The notes: a model not told the origin generated them from the sequence alone. A stretch of DNA of 64,000 nt from Phlebotomus papatasi (GCF_024763615.1 NC_077224.1:18941078-19005077); one strand, 5' to 3'. Counted from the first letter of the stretch, positions 34,324 through 46,315 are shown. A program made the numbers and translations.

Positions 34324-35433
34324 TAGAGACCTGCACGGGTCGGGTTTTAGGGTTTTTTCCAACCCGCACCCGCAGTGAATTTGATCTGTACCCGACCCGA
34401 CCCGTTGAAATTTAGTGCTATCCGACCCGGCCCGACCCGCAATACAAAAATTAATACCCGTGTCCGACCCGACCCGCAAGAAATGTAAATTTACCCGTCT
34501 TTTTACTTATTAACCCGAAAAACAGTAATACGGTATTTTGGTTTCATTAACACGATTAACAAATTATTTGGCATATTTGGACAGTAAAACGATTCAATTT
34601 TACATAGTAAAATATAAAATTTCATTTTAACAAAAATAAAAACCTAAGATTAACTTTTTAAGAACGAGATGCTTTTTTTCTGACCGAAAATCAACTATAA
34701 AAAAGAAAATAATAAACAATTTTTTATCTTCATGGATTATAGGGACAAAATAGTCTAAAAATTTAAGTCATTTTTCTCACCATACCAGTAAATAATTTTC
34801 ACTCTAATGAAATATGTTATATATGAATAGGGGAAACTAGGGCACCATCAAACACGGGGTACCACCAAACACTAATTATTATTTCTAGGCATTGAATAAA
34901 CGAGCAGTAAAAAGTCAAATTTGGTCAGCAAAAAATTCGAAATGATCAGTAAAAAATTAAAAAAATGATCAGTAAAAAATAAAAAAGGGCAGCAAAAAGT
35001 TTAGAAAGATCAGTAAAAAATTAAAAAAGAGCAGTACTTTATTAAAAGCGGTCAGTAAAAAATGAAAAGTGGTCAGCAAAAAATTAAACATGATCAGTAA
35101 AAAGTAAAAGATGATTAGTAAAAAACAAAAAGTGGTCAGTAAAAAATAAAAAGTGGTCAGTAAAAAATTAAAAATGAGCAGTAATTTTCTTCATTTTCAA
35201 GTGAAATTTCGCACATCTTGAGCCTAAAGGAGACTTTAATAGGGTGTAAATTATGAGGCCTCTATCTCTCATAGTTTCCGAAGGTTTGCGGAATCTTTGT
35301 TTTTTTCCATTTTGCTTTTTCCAATTTGTCTTTGGAATCTTTTTCTTCGGTAACCCTTGTTTTTTGAAAACATTGTCTATGGAAATCTTATCTTTTATAT
35401 ATTTTAAACAAATATATTTTATTAAATAAAATA

Positions 35434-36340
35434 ATGATATTACAATGGTGTTTTTTGAAGTTTTTAGTTTCGTCCTTCAGGGCAAAGGGAAATATTCTGT
35501 GTTTTGGGAAATTTTTAGTTTCGTCTTTTGGGGCAAAGGGAAATTTTCCGCATTTTAGGAACTTACCAGTATCATCTGTCGAGGCAAAGGGAAATTTTCT
35601 GTATTTTGGGAAATTTTTAGTTTCGTTCTTTGGGATAAAGGTGTTTGGGAAGTTAACAGTATCGCCTGTCGGTACAAAGGGAAATTTTCTGTTTTTGGGA
35701 GGTTTTTAGTTTCGTCCCTCAAGGCAAAGGGAAATTTTCTGTTTTGGGAAATTTTTAGTTTCGTCATTTAGGGCAAAGGGAAATTTCTGTATTTCGGGAA
35801 ATTTTTAGTCTCGTCCTTTGGGACAAGGGTGTTTTGGGATGTTTAAAGTATCGCCTATCAGGACGAAAGGAAATTTTCTGTTTTTGGGAGATTTTTAGTT
35901 TCGGCCTTCAGGGCAAAGGGAAATTTTCTGTTTTGCGAAATTTTTAGTTTCGTCATTTTGGGCAAAGGAAAATTTTCTGTGTTTTGGGAACTTATCAGTA
36001 TCGTCTGTCGGGGCAAAGGGAAATTTTCTGTGTTTAGGAAATTATCAATATCGTTTGTCGGGGCAAAAGGAAATTTTCTGTTTTTTGGAGGTTTTTAGTT
36101 TCGTACTTTGGGGCTACGAAAAATTTTCTGTGCTTTGGGAAATTTTTAGTTTCGTCCTTTGGGACAAAGGGAAATTATCTGTGTTTAGGGAAATTATCAG
36201 TATCGGCTGTCGGGGCAAAAGGAAGTTTTCTGTTTTTGGGAGGTTTTTAGTTTCGTACTTTGGGGCAAAAGAAAATTCTCTATGGTTTGAGAAGTTTTTA
36301 GTTTCGTCCTTTGGGGCAAATGGAATTTTTTTGAGAAAAA
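35434..36340. repeat. Minisatellite core, about 51-bp unit, roughly 17 copies
   Basis: TTTTTAGTTTCGTCCTTTGG, then GGCAAAGGGAAATTTTCTGT, recurs at about 47-56 bp spacing. Some units swap in TATCAGTATCGTCTGTCGG. Because 51 is a multiple of three, repetitive ORFs appear on both strands; these are by-products of the repeat. Confidence 0.85.
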
Positions 36341-36559
36341 GGAAATTTTTGGGAAGGTATAAAATATACTTGTGCAAAATGTGTTACAGACAGAATTTAT
36401 GAAAATTGTGAAAAATGTATGAAATACAAGATTTCCAAAGACAAAGTTTTTAAAAACAAAAATGTAAAAAACAAAATGGAAAAAAAACGAAGATTCCCGA
36501 TCCCGAAGGAAATGCACCTCTATAAGCTGATTTAAGATTATCACTGGCTTAATTCTTCG

Positions 36560-37740
36560 CTGACCAATTTATGTTTTTTACTAACCAGTTTTAATTTTTT
36601 ACTGACTAATTTTAATTTTTTAGTGACCACTCTTAATTTTTTTCTGACCTCTTTTAATTTTTTGCTGACCACATTTCATTTTTTACTGATCAGTTTTAAT
36701 TTTTTACTGGTCACATTTAATTTTTTATTGTTTACTTTTAATTTTTTACTGACCAAATTTTATTTTCTAGTGACCACTTTTGATTTTCTACTGATCAAAT
36801 TTTATTTTTTACTGCTCATTTTTAATTTTTTTACTGATCATATTTTATTTTTTGCTGATCACTTTTAATTTTTTGCTGATCACTTTTAATTTTTTACTGA
36901 CCACTTTTAATTTTTTACTGACCACATTTAATTTTTTACTGTTCACTTTTAATTTTTTACTTACCAATTTTGATTTTTTACTGCTCGTTTTAAATTTGTT
37001 ACTGACCGATTTTTGTTTTTTACTGACCATATTTTATTTTTCACTGATCACTTTTAATTTTTTGCTGATCACTTTTAATTTTTTGCTGATCACTTTTAAT
37101 TTTTTGCTGACCACTTTTTATTTTTTGCTGACTACTTTTGGTTTTCTACTGATCAAATTTTATTTTTTACTGCTCATTTTTAATTTTTTACTGCTCATTT
37201 TTAATCTTTTACTGATCATATTTTATTTTTCACTGATCACTTTTAATTTTTTACTGACCTCTTTTAATTTTTTGCTGATCACTTTTAATTTTTTACTGAC
37301 CTCTTTTAATTTTTTACTGACCACTTTTTAATATTTCACTGATCAATGCGAATATTTATACTGATCATTTTTAAATTTTTGCTGACCACTTTTTATTTTT
37401 TACTGCTCATTTTTAATTTCTTACTGCTTTTTAAATTTTTTTTGCTGCTCATTTTTAATTTTTTGCTGATCAACTCGAATATTTTTACTGCTCATTTTTA
37501 ATTTTTTACTGACCATATTTTCTTTTTACTGACTATTTTTAATTTTTTGCTGATTAATTTTTAATTTTTTACTGATCAACTCGAATACGGATTCTACTGA
37601 TCAATTCGAAGTTTTTACTGACCAAATTTAACTTTTTAATGACAAAATTGAAAATTTTTGCTGATTATTTCGAATTATTTGCTGATCAAATTTGATTTTC
37701 TGCTGACCACTTTTGACTTTTTACTGACCATTTGATTTTT
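36560..37740. repeat. Right satellite arm, 21-24-bp TTTTTAATTTTTTACTGACCA units
   Basis: Around 50 degenerate units, varying mainly in the 3' word (GACCAC, GATCAC, GCTCAT, GATCAA). The array is the reverse complement of the 34902-35184 arm. An apparent 159-residue ORF (FNFLLITFNFLL repeats) is a reading of this satellite. Confidence 0.85.
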
Positions 37741-37970
37741 GCCTTATTTCTACTTGGATTATCTCGACCATTTCTTCAGTGGACAAGCATCCCTCATAGT
37801 GTCTATAAATTCCTATAGGTCTTATGATCTGAACTCGAATATGCGATTAAAAAATCGCAGTGTTTGGTGGTACCCCAGTTTCCCCTAATTGTGGTTTTTA
37901 TTTTCCCAGAAGAGTTTTGCTTAAAAAATTGTGAATTCATTTGAAAATTCGTCACTTTAGAGCTTAAATA

Positions 37971-38207
37971 AGGTAAAGTACCCTTACTCGACCGGGTTCC
38001 TCTATTCGACCGGTGGGTCAATTTTTGAATATTTGATGGTGAATTTCATCAATTTCTATGAATTTGTCACTGATTCGTGTTATTTAAAGAATAATTGACC
38101 TATTAATGTTAGATCATACACAAAATATTATAGCAAATATAATTAAATTGAATAAATAAATCTACCGGTCGAATAGAGGAACCGGTCGAATAAAGGGTAC
38201 TTTACCT
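37971..38207. mobile_element. 237-bp MITE with long inverted repeats
   Basis: AGGTAAAGTACCCTTACTCG is mirrored by CGAATAAAGGGTACTTTACCT, and CCTCTATTCGACCGGT by ACCGGTCGAATAGAGG. TA lies at 37969-37970 and 38208-38209. It starts 84 bp after the foldback element. Confidence 0.82.
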
Positions 38208-38827
38208 TATTTACTATATAGCAGATAGTTGGATATTTACACAAAATTATCCTAGATACCTACAACCTTCTACTTTATGATTACATACGAACATTACAAA
38301 GAAATAATTTTAGGTAGACAAGAAAAATTATTATTTTGTTTTATTTATCATGTTATGTGAGTAAAATAATGCAAGTGAAAATCATTTCTCGTGTGCTTCA
38401 CGTAGATTTGAGAAATTTTATTTAAAAAATTAAAGGAAATTCAGCAATAGAAATACATTTTGTATTTAAGTGTCTGTTTGGTATTCTGCGTTTGGACTCT
38501 GCAATCTGCATACGTCACATGAAATTTTCTTTCCAACAATGCAATGTTCCAAAGGAATCCAATTCTTTATTTCAAAGTTGCCCCAAGAGACATTACTAAT
38601 AATTTGCTAATTTAAAAAAAAAAAAAAAAAACAATTTAAGGTAGATCCAATTATTTGTGATAATCATTTATGCATATTGACCCTTTATCCTCTGAAGCAG
38701 ATCTTAGTGTGGAAATGTCAGCGGAAAATTCTAAATCTTTTTTGAATTCCAATACAATATTTTTAGTGATGATAACTACAAAATTTTTATGGAATTTTTG
38801 ACTTCGTAGAGTTTTAAAAGTATATTA
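38208..38827. other. Sequence of the composite element between nested insertions
   Basis: No gene or clear terminal repeat. An A-run of about 18 lies near 38612. Confidence 0.45.
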
Positions 38828-39894
38828 GGGTAAGTGCTCATAATTTTGTCCAGTTTCTTATTTTGGACACTTTGAAGATAACATTGGACACTAAAAATAA
38901 ATTGATTAAAATGATGGATTTTTATTCCAATATTTGATGAAAAATGAATTCTATCTAAATATTTGTTCTTTTTGGAAGATTTTGACACTAAATACGTTAA
39001 ATTTTGAATATGATTTGAGTTGAAATTGCTTTGTTGAAAATTCAGTGTGAGCAATTGCTTACGAGAAATATGACAGAACTTCGTGGCTTACTTCAGTCTT
39101 ATTTAGTTTTGGTGAAGTACTAACAAAGTTTGTTCGCTGTTTTTGAGTGATATTATTGAATATTCATTGAATATTGTGTTGATTCACGTTACTGATGATT
39201 TGTACATTTGACCTGAAGTGAGATTTGCCTTGTGAATTATATTTTTCGTGTGAAAAATGGGAAATTTTTTAAGACATTCACCAGTGAGGTGATGATTCTT
39301 ATTTTGGACAGGTGTTTTTCTCACGAAATTTCGTGAAGTTTTAGCTTTTGTGATGACTAGGTTGGACAAATGCCTGGAGAAACAAAGGAGCATCATCTCT
39401 ACGAAAGAGATGTAGCGAGAAATGCCTTGAAAGGCTCCCGGAAAGGTCAGGGAATGAGCGAATCTGCACGTACTTGGAGTATCGAAGTCAACTCACTTTA
39501 ATGAATGATATGGAAAGTTTCTGGGCTTCTGTGACATTCTACGTTTCCCTTACATGAACAGGAAGAGGACTTGGTAAGATTGGTTCATAAAATGAAGAAC
39601 AATGGGCATCCTGTTGAGGCGGATTATCTGTCCAAATTTACAGACAAGTTGTAAAAATTAATAACTAAGTTGTCCAAAATAAGAGTCAAATTCACCTCTA
39701 CATATCAATTCATTTTTAAACGTATTAAAACTAATTTTAGTAAAAATGAGATGATAAATAGCTTGCCAAGTTTCTAAACAATCCTTCTGAAAAGAGAGTA
39801 ACAAAAAAAGTCAATTAGTATTGAAAATATTGCACTTCAAACTTGGGATATCGATGCTTATATGCAGACTGTCCAAAATTATAAGCACTTCCCC
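38828..39894 (+). mobile_element. 1.07-kb pogo-derived element with psq/CENPB-like remnant
   Basis: TA at 38826-38827 and 39895-39896. Left GGGTAAGTGCTCATAATTTT, right mirrored AAAATTATAAGCACTTCCCC. A frame from the ATG at 39371 encodes 43 residues including LYERDVARNALKGSRKGQGM and SESARTW, a psq-type helix-turn-helix, then stops at 39498. At about 39555-39640 another frame reads HEQEEDLVRLVHKMKNNGHP, like the CENPB-type spacer. No DDE domain. The interior is homologous to 6825-7818. Confidence 0.75.
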
Positions 39895-40399
39895 TATAGG
39901 AAGATTTTTGAAGATTTTCATGATTTTTCGTGCAGTATTATGAAAACAAATTAATGGAAAACAAATGACAGAGAATGGGTGTCCTATCACGAAACATCAG
40001 CTATCCAAAATTACAAGCAAAGTGTTCAGAATAACAATCAAGATGTCCATAAAATAGTACTTTTAAGAATGTCTATATTTTTATTCATTTTTTATGCATT
40101 AAGAATTATTCAAGAAAACGTTTCAAATGTTTTTAAAGAAAACTTTAGCTCTTAATTACTTTTTTCTTGATGGCTGGAGAAAATCTGAGAAAAAAGGTTT
40201 TGAGAAAAAGCGTTTCCAATTTTCTACTGTCTATCTTTTCTAAGGGTGCGCTCGGCTTCTCAGAGTAATAATTTCGATAATTTTACCCTTTAAAGACGAT
40301 TGAAACACTAGTTGCCCATAAAGAAACTGGTTTTCCTGACAATATAAAGTTATGCTGTTTGTGAGACTTTTACGAACTTCAGTTTAATGTTAATTGTAT

Positions 40400-40970
40400 T
40401 TATGTACTATGTACAGAAAATCGTCAATTAGAGCAAGCGACACTCAAAAATCATCCAGTTTTTTCTCACTCAGTGGAGATAGGAAAAATTCCTGTCTCCA
40501 CCCGGAATCGAACTGGAGACCTGTAGGGGAATTCTGTAATGTTCATGGCATTGTCACACGTGAGTTCGAAACTTGACAATGTCATTTGAGCTTTTTTTGT
40601 CATATCATATGAGTTTGAAAATGCAATTTATTGAATTTTTAATGAAATCCTTTTACTTGATGATTTTATTAAAATACAGTACGTATTGGTTGATTTGTTT
40701 AACAAAATTCATTGTCATTCGAATTGTCAGAAATCTCAAATATGTGACTTCTGACAATGCCACGTGAGTTGAAATGGCAATGTCACGGCTACAGAATCGC
40801 ATTTTCGAAAAATCTCTCCAAAGATTCGAACCCAATTTGTCATATGGCATTGCCAGAGCGTTACAGAATTCCCCTCCTGGATTAACCCTCTGATCTTAAA
40901 CATATCTCCAGAAGAAACTTATAGTCCATTACGCCAAGTTTCTGTGATATCTTGAGGTGGAGGTTCTTAA
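40400..40970 (-). mobile_element. Possible tRNA-derived SINE, interrupted by a MITE
   Basis: On the minus strand, outside the insert at 40526-40874, the text CTCCAGTTCGATTCCGGGTG resembles a tRNA T-arm with a B box (AGTTCGATTCC). Further 5' a TGGCGTAATGG word (about 40926-40940) resembles an A box. The spacing between boxes, with the insert removed, is longer than in a tRNA, so this is a weak call. Confidence 0.35.
40526..40874. mobile_element. 349-bp MITE of the TA|GGGGAA class
   Basis: GGGGAATTCTGTAATG at the left mirrors GTTACAGAATTCCCC at the right. GGCATTGTCA/TGGCATTGCC words repeat several times inside. TA precedes the left end; the right flank is TC, probably a mutated TA. Confidence 0.72.
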
Positions 40971-41979
40971 GAAATCTGTAGAATTATTTTATGAAACTTG
41001 CTTTCTTTTCTCATAACGGTACATCGTAAGCTTTTGGTGCCAAAGATTAGTTTTTAGAGAAGAACCCAAGGAATAATTTCCCAAAACAAATCTTATCTCT
41101 ATCATTTCATTCTCCCTACGATATTTCATATTTTTCCCACAAATCCTTAAAAAGTATGACAGCAATCCTTTTAACAACACTATTTTCCTTGAAATAAGAA
41201 TTAGGGCCACTGAAGTTCCTAATGAATTGTATTGAATTCGAATTGATACTTAGGGTCGAATAACGCACCGTTATCAAGAATTTTTTAACAAGTTCAAAGC
41301 ATAATGGCTTTATAAGAATCTCCAGAGAATTTATCTCGTTTTGCAAGAATATTTCTGTACAGAGGATATGTAATGCTATAAGTGATTCTTTTCACGAATT
41401 TGAAAGATATTCAAAGATTTGAGGAAAATCTCGAAAAGAGCATGTTTTCTGTCGGTTCGTTTTGTCAAAATAATATAACAATTATATTTGATTATTTCCA
41501 CAAAAAAAGGTCGGATAATTTTTTAAACAATACCCGAAAATTTCGAGATAATTATCCGTGACCCGCCCGACCCGCAGATTTTATTGATAAAACCCGCCCG
41601 ACCCGCAAATTTTCGCGGGTACCCGCGGGTCGGGTCGGGTGCGGGTCGGATATGCAGGTCTCTAGTCTACTGTAGCGTTTTCAGCATATTTTTGCTGAGT
41701 CGATCATCAAAAATATGCTAACCGGTCAGTAGTTCTCAAAAAAAAGTGCTAACTAAAAAGTGTCAACCGTTTTAAGATTCGCAGAATTTAGCTGAAAATA
41801 CATGTTTTCAGCTGAATTAAATCAGTTAGCATTTAGAGCTCGCACGGATGTACGCTTCGCTTTGTTCGGATGAATGTTTTAAATTTGTTTAACGTCACGA
41901 AAATGAAAACAAAACATTTTTAAGTCCAGTAAAAAGTCTTGAGCCTTTTTCATGAGATTTATTTAGTGACCAATATCTC

Positions 41980-42240
41980 ACAATATAAATCGCTTCGGAT
42001 CATACTAAAGAACCTTTTGAACCGAATTTATCTCTGCGATTCTTTGCTGAAACTTAACGAAATTGACCCATTTTTGAAACTGATGGTGACTGGCGATGAC
42101 AAATGAATCACATAGAGAACAACCGCCGGAAAAAACTCGTGATGAATGCATGATAAGCCGGTTCAAACGATCGCCAAGCCCGGATTAACGGCCCAAAAGG
42201 TCATGCTGTGTATTTGGTTGAAAGCAGTTGCCAGCACTAC
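41980..42240 (+). pseudogene. Mariner transposase remnant
   Basis: Reading with frame shifts, PFLKLMVTGDD (about 42065-42100) gives the first catalytic-Asp block and DKPVQTIAKPGLTAQKVMLC (about 42149-42210) the next mariner block, ending at IW where the WWD motif would follow. Stops and frame changes show it is dead. Confidence 0.7.
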
Positions 42241-42539
42241 TAGCGAGAGTTTTTTTTTCCCGCTAGCGGCGCTAGTGACTAGGCGTAAAATCGGAACCGA
42301 ACTGAAAAATACTAAATCATACACTACAGTATCAAAAATTTGAGGAACTTTAAACATCAAATGTGTCAGATTTTTTTTAATTGTAGGTAAAGCGTGTGCA
42401 CGTTAAGATTGCACCGAAAAATAATGCTTTAAAAATGAAGTCTACATAATATTAAACAAAAAAAAGAAAAATATTTTTTGAAACTTTAATTCATTGTATA
42501 TTTATTAGAAATATTAGTTTTTTTATTCAAGTATTTAAT

Positions 42540-42890
42540 TGGCGAAATCTCGAATCTTCTTCTTGAGTCCTTCCATCAAAGTCTGTACAAGATCATCACC
42601 GCGGCTCCTGGTTGTTTCATTCTATTTTTTTTTGTGAAGTCCTCGATGTTGTCCACGCGTTCAGCCTTCTTCTTGTAGCGCATGATCACATTTTTCTCCA
42701 AATCTCGATCTCCAATACCCAGATTTTTCAACATTTAGGTTTCTGGGCAGTGGTTTTACTGTCAAGGAATCGAAGAATCACCCTCCGGACGGTCTAGCGT
42801 GAGGTATTTGTGCGTTTCCCAAGGTCCTCGTAATTGATTCCAGAATGTTCCAGAATTTCCCTTCTCTTTTCCATTAATATTTGGTATCTC
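42540..42890 (-). pseudogene. Second transposase remnant, N-terminal HTH, minus strand
   Basis: The minus strand reads MEKRREILEHSGINYEDLGK and RTNTSR, a stop, then RFLDSKTTAQKP, and after a frame change IGDRDLEKNVIMRYKKK. The layout (short basic N-terminus with helix-turn-helix) fits a Tc1/mariner-type transposase start, but I cannot name the family. Confidence 0.45.
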
Positions 42891-42997
42891 AGTGAAAAAT
42901 GAACAGAATTTGATGAGATTTTCACCAAAAGAAAGGTAAAAATACGTTTTACAATGTTTACATATAACGAAAATGCGGAGATAGTGACATCTGTCAT

Positions 42998-44882
42998 AAA
43001 AATATTAAATCATTTGGTACAATCTTGTCGTGGACACGCTTTAAGAGAGACCAGAGCAAAATTAACAAGCAAATAAAATTTTTCATTGCGTATATTTTGT
43101 AGAAAATTGGTTATATCAGGGTCATATTCAATATTCCATTTAAAGCTAATATTTCTTTCAAAGCTAATTATAACATCTCATTTTCTAATTCAATCCGTGG
43201 CTGATTCTGCCCGGTCTCCCCTACTATGCTCCTTTTTTTTTTAAAGCAAATCGGCAGTTTTTTCGCTAAAATCTTCGTTCCAAAGTTTATCCTTCAAAGA
43301 GTATTTACTCTTATCAAATACATAAATCCATCAGATATTTTAATCCTTGCATATTCTGATTGGGTAGGGATTTAAAATAATCAAAGATTTAACTAATCAC
43401 ACAGCGCGATCAAACAATTATATATTTTACGGAATTAAATATTTCATTGCAAGCAGCTTGAATTCATTTTATAAAAAAAATCAATTTTTAAACCTCTTCA
43501 GCGTTCTCAGCAAAAAATAAATAAAATTTTGTTTGAAATAAAATCGATAAATTAAAAATAAAAAAAGGTTAGATGCATTAAACATGTCAACTGTTGCGGA
43601 TATTCATTTTTTATCAAATCTACGGTAAGTTGAAAATTTAATGTTTATAAGGTAAAAATAGCAACTGATTTTTTGACACTTTCTTGAACACAAATTAAAG
43701 GAATGGAACTTGCGACAGATACCAGACATTTTAATTAAAATTATGAGACATAGGAAATGACAGAAAACATCAAGCTAAATTTTCAGTTGAAACTTGAAAC
43801 CTTCAACTTGAATAGAAAAAGATCAGAAAAAAATAGAAAATTGCAACATTTTGAAGATAAGGTCTACAGTTGAATCGCACATTTTATTTCACAGAATAAA
43901 ATCTCGAGAACTGAATGCGCCTTAAGAGTCCTATTGAGAAGAAAATATGAGACATTTATCGAGAGGTAATTTGGTTAAAGTAATAATTTTTGTACTAAGC
44001 TCCTAAAATGCATTATTTTTAACTACTGTCAATTGATATGAATGATAGCAACTTGTATAAATTTGTGATTACCATTCTAAACAAGAGATAATCCATGTAG
44101 CTTCTTCTAGAATCGACATTGTTATAGGAATAACCTTGCTCTCCCCAAAAATTTTGATTTTAATAATCTCCAAGAGCAAATTTGTTAAGTTGATGAATGA
44201 ATTTAACAGACTGTTATTTGAAAAGAAAAAAAACGTCATAAAAATAATGGAATAACTTCAGAGGAATGCTATAGCAATTTTTCTTCCGGTAATAAACGAA
44301 AATGAAAGTTATAGTTGTACTAGAGATATCATTGACTCCTTATACATAAAGAGAAAAAAAAACATTTAAAGGCTTTGTAAATTGTAAATAATAAATGAGG
44401 TATATATTTAGGGGTGTTTTTTCATTGCTGTTTGAACTAATTCAGTTATTTTTTTATTTATTTTTTTTTAATAAAAACCTTTTTTGACGTTCCAAAATAC
44501 ATTTCTCGGCAATTGAATTGTTAGACACGTTTATTTTAGGATTAAGACTTTTTTTAAGAGGCTGCGTAAATTAAAAATTAGGTTACTTAATTTTTTTGAG
44601 GTTATGTTTGATTAAATTTAAAAAAAGAAATCAGAGTAAATTATTTTAAAATTTGCAATAAGGGAACCAAAATCGGAAAAATACATCTATCTTGATCATA
44701 TTGCAGATAAAAATCTCATGAAAATGGAGAATTTTTATAGTTTTGCTATTCTCTGAATTTTTGAGGTTAGGTTAATCACATTTGGTCAATTTATATTAAA
44801 ACTAAGCTAACCACTTTTCTTTCAAATGGTTTAAAAGGTGCTCTGTACAAAAATTAGATTATTTATTTTTTAGGTAATTAAA
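42998..44882. other. Gene-free AT-rich stretch
   Basis: No exon, terminal repeat or array recognised. Confidence 0.45.
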
Positions 44883-45083
44883 GGGAAAAAACACCTATTG
44901 ACACTTTAAGAACACATGTCAGGACCTGTTGACACCCTACACTGTAAAACTTGCAATACGAAATTTGAACACTTATCCTTATCGAAAAACGTAGATTAAT
45001 GAAAAACGCCATATTACTTACAATTTATTAGATACATTAAATAAAACTTCAAAATTTTGACTAAAGTGTCAATAGGGGTTCCC
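44883..45083. mobile_element. About 200-bp MITE
   Basis: GGGAAAAAACACCTATTGAC and ACTTTAA on the left are mirrored by TAAAGTGTCAATAGGGGTTCCC on the right. TA follows the right end; the left is preceded by TTAAA, so the duplication is uncertain. Confidence 0.6.
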
Positions 45084-45544
45084 TATCGAAGAGGTGTTCA
45101 TTCGACCCTACGCATTAAAATTAAAATATAAATTTAAGGCTAGAATTCGCACTGCTATATTACTAATACTTCAAGAGTATTTCGCAAGTAAGCTCATAAT
45201 AGTAAAATTTAAAAAATTCTAATTACACCTAGTTAAATATTTTTGCAATTTTGAATTTCGACGGCTCAGAATACAAGTCGAATAAGTCAATTTTTAACAA
45301 AATTTGTTTATTCGCTTTTTGGGTACCACTTGACATCCATTACCTTCCCTGTAAATATTATATCCGAAAGTTTATTATTCCAAAAGTTGTAGAGTCTTTT
45401 TTGAAAAAAAAAGGAAAATTATTCAAATTTTTCATTTTTGTTAGGATAAGAGTTGAACAACTCTGTCGTATTACTTTCGATTACGTTATTTTTTGCTTGT
45501 AAAAAGAATCTCGGCTGAATCTCCAAAATATTTTTTTAAACGTA

Positions 45545-46275
45545 AAAAAAGTGGTCAGAAAAAAATTAAAATGAAAAAAAAAATGATCAGGAAGTAGTAC
45601 AATAAAAAGCAATAAAAATAATAGTACGACTTTAAAAGAAATTGGCAAATAAATTGTTAAAATGAGTCAGTATATTTTTAAATTTTCCTCATCCATTCAA
45701 TCGAAAACCACCAAATAAAAAATCGACTTTAAATTTAAAAAAAATATCGCACAAGAAGTTTCTTGAAAATTTTCAAAATTTTAAGTAATTTTCATAAGAA
45801 TTTCCTAAAAATTTGAAGACGGTGTTTCTACGTTGTTTGTTCGTTTTCAGATAATATTAGTGTAACAGGAAAACCCAAATAGTTCAATTTTAATGTTTTA
45901 TTGACTAAATTTTACTATCTTTTACAATCCTGTTTAATGTAATATTTTCACTGCCCTTTTTTTATTTGTTAGCTACTAATTTATTATTTTAGCACTCAAT
46001 TATAATTATTTTTTACTGACTATTTTTAGTTCATTTACTACCCATTTTTTATCTTCTATAGTATCGGTCTCTAAAATTTTCTATAAGTTATTACCGACCA
46101 TTATTAATTTTTTATTTACTGACCAAAATGTTTATTTTTACTAATCGCTTTGAATTTTTAACTGTTCTTTTTGATTGTTCACTGACCGCTTTTGATAAAA
46201 TACTGCTCTTTTTAAATGTTTTGCTTTTTTATTTGTTTACTAGTCATTTGCAATTTTTTTACTGCTCCTTTGTAC
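45545..46275. repeat. Third inverted satellite-arm locus
   Basis: Units like GTGGTCAGAAAAAAATTAAA at 45545-45660 face reverse-complement units like TTTTTTACTGCTCCTT and TTTACTGACCAAAATG at about 45950-46275. It is shorter and more degenerate than the arms at 34830-37885. No clean ends are seen. Confidence 0.6.
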
Positions 46276-46315
46276 AGTGACTTGACTTTTTAATGAAAGA
46301 ATCATTTTATAAATA

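Larger units (their letters stand above)
34830..37885. mobile_element. 3.06-kb foldback element built of inverted satellite arms
   Basis: TA lies at 34828-34829 and 37886-37887. Left end GGGGAAACTAGGGCACC and CCACCAAACACT; right end mirrored AGTGTTTGGTGGTACCCC and AGTTTCCCC. The left arm (34902-35184) repeats CAGTAAAAAATTAAAAATG; the right arm (36560-37740) repeats the complement, TTTTTAATTTTTTACTGA. Inside these lies a second inverted pair (35270-35400 against 36400-36510, with CAAAGAC/GTCTTTG and CCATTTTG/CAAAATGG words), around a minisatellite core (35434-36340). No genuine coding region. Confidence 0.85.
34324..41664. mobile_element. 7.3-kb hAT-like composite element with CCCGACCCG-rich ends
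   Basis: TAGAGACCTGCA at 34324 is mirrored by TGCAGGTCTCTA ending at 41664. The 8-bp duplication GTCTACTG flanks it (34316-34323 and 41665-41672). Both subterminal regions (34330-34500 and 41560-41650) are GC-rich runs of ACCCGACCCG/CGGGTCGGG, striking in this AT-rich DNA. No transposase is seen. Much of the interior is later insertions: 34830-37885, 37971-38207, 38828-39894 and 40526-40874. The inferred original length without these is about 2.6 kb. Confidence 0.82.

Noticed and set aside
34324..34505. CCCGACCCG runs considered as a CRISPR-like or telomeric repeat
   Set aside because: They are irregular, lack unique spacers and occur as mirrored subterminal blocks of a transposable element in a eukaryotic genome.
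35434..35709. 91-codon repetitive ORF (FGKFLVSSFGAKGNF units)
   Set aside because: The 51-bp minisatellite period is a multiple of three, so repetitive ORFs arise on both strands; length varies between units and breaks the frame.
36055..36544. Two overlapping 115-codon ORFs on opposite strands
   Set aside because: Both are minisatellite readings; no family resemblance.
36852..37331. 159-codon ORF of FNFLLITFNFLL repeats
   Set aside because: It is a direct reading of the 21-24-bp satellite; the same array is open in other frames by chance and the protein has no signal beyond the repeat.
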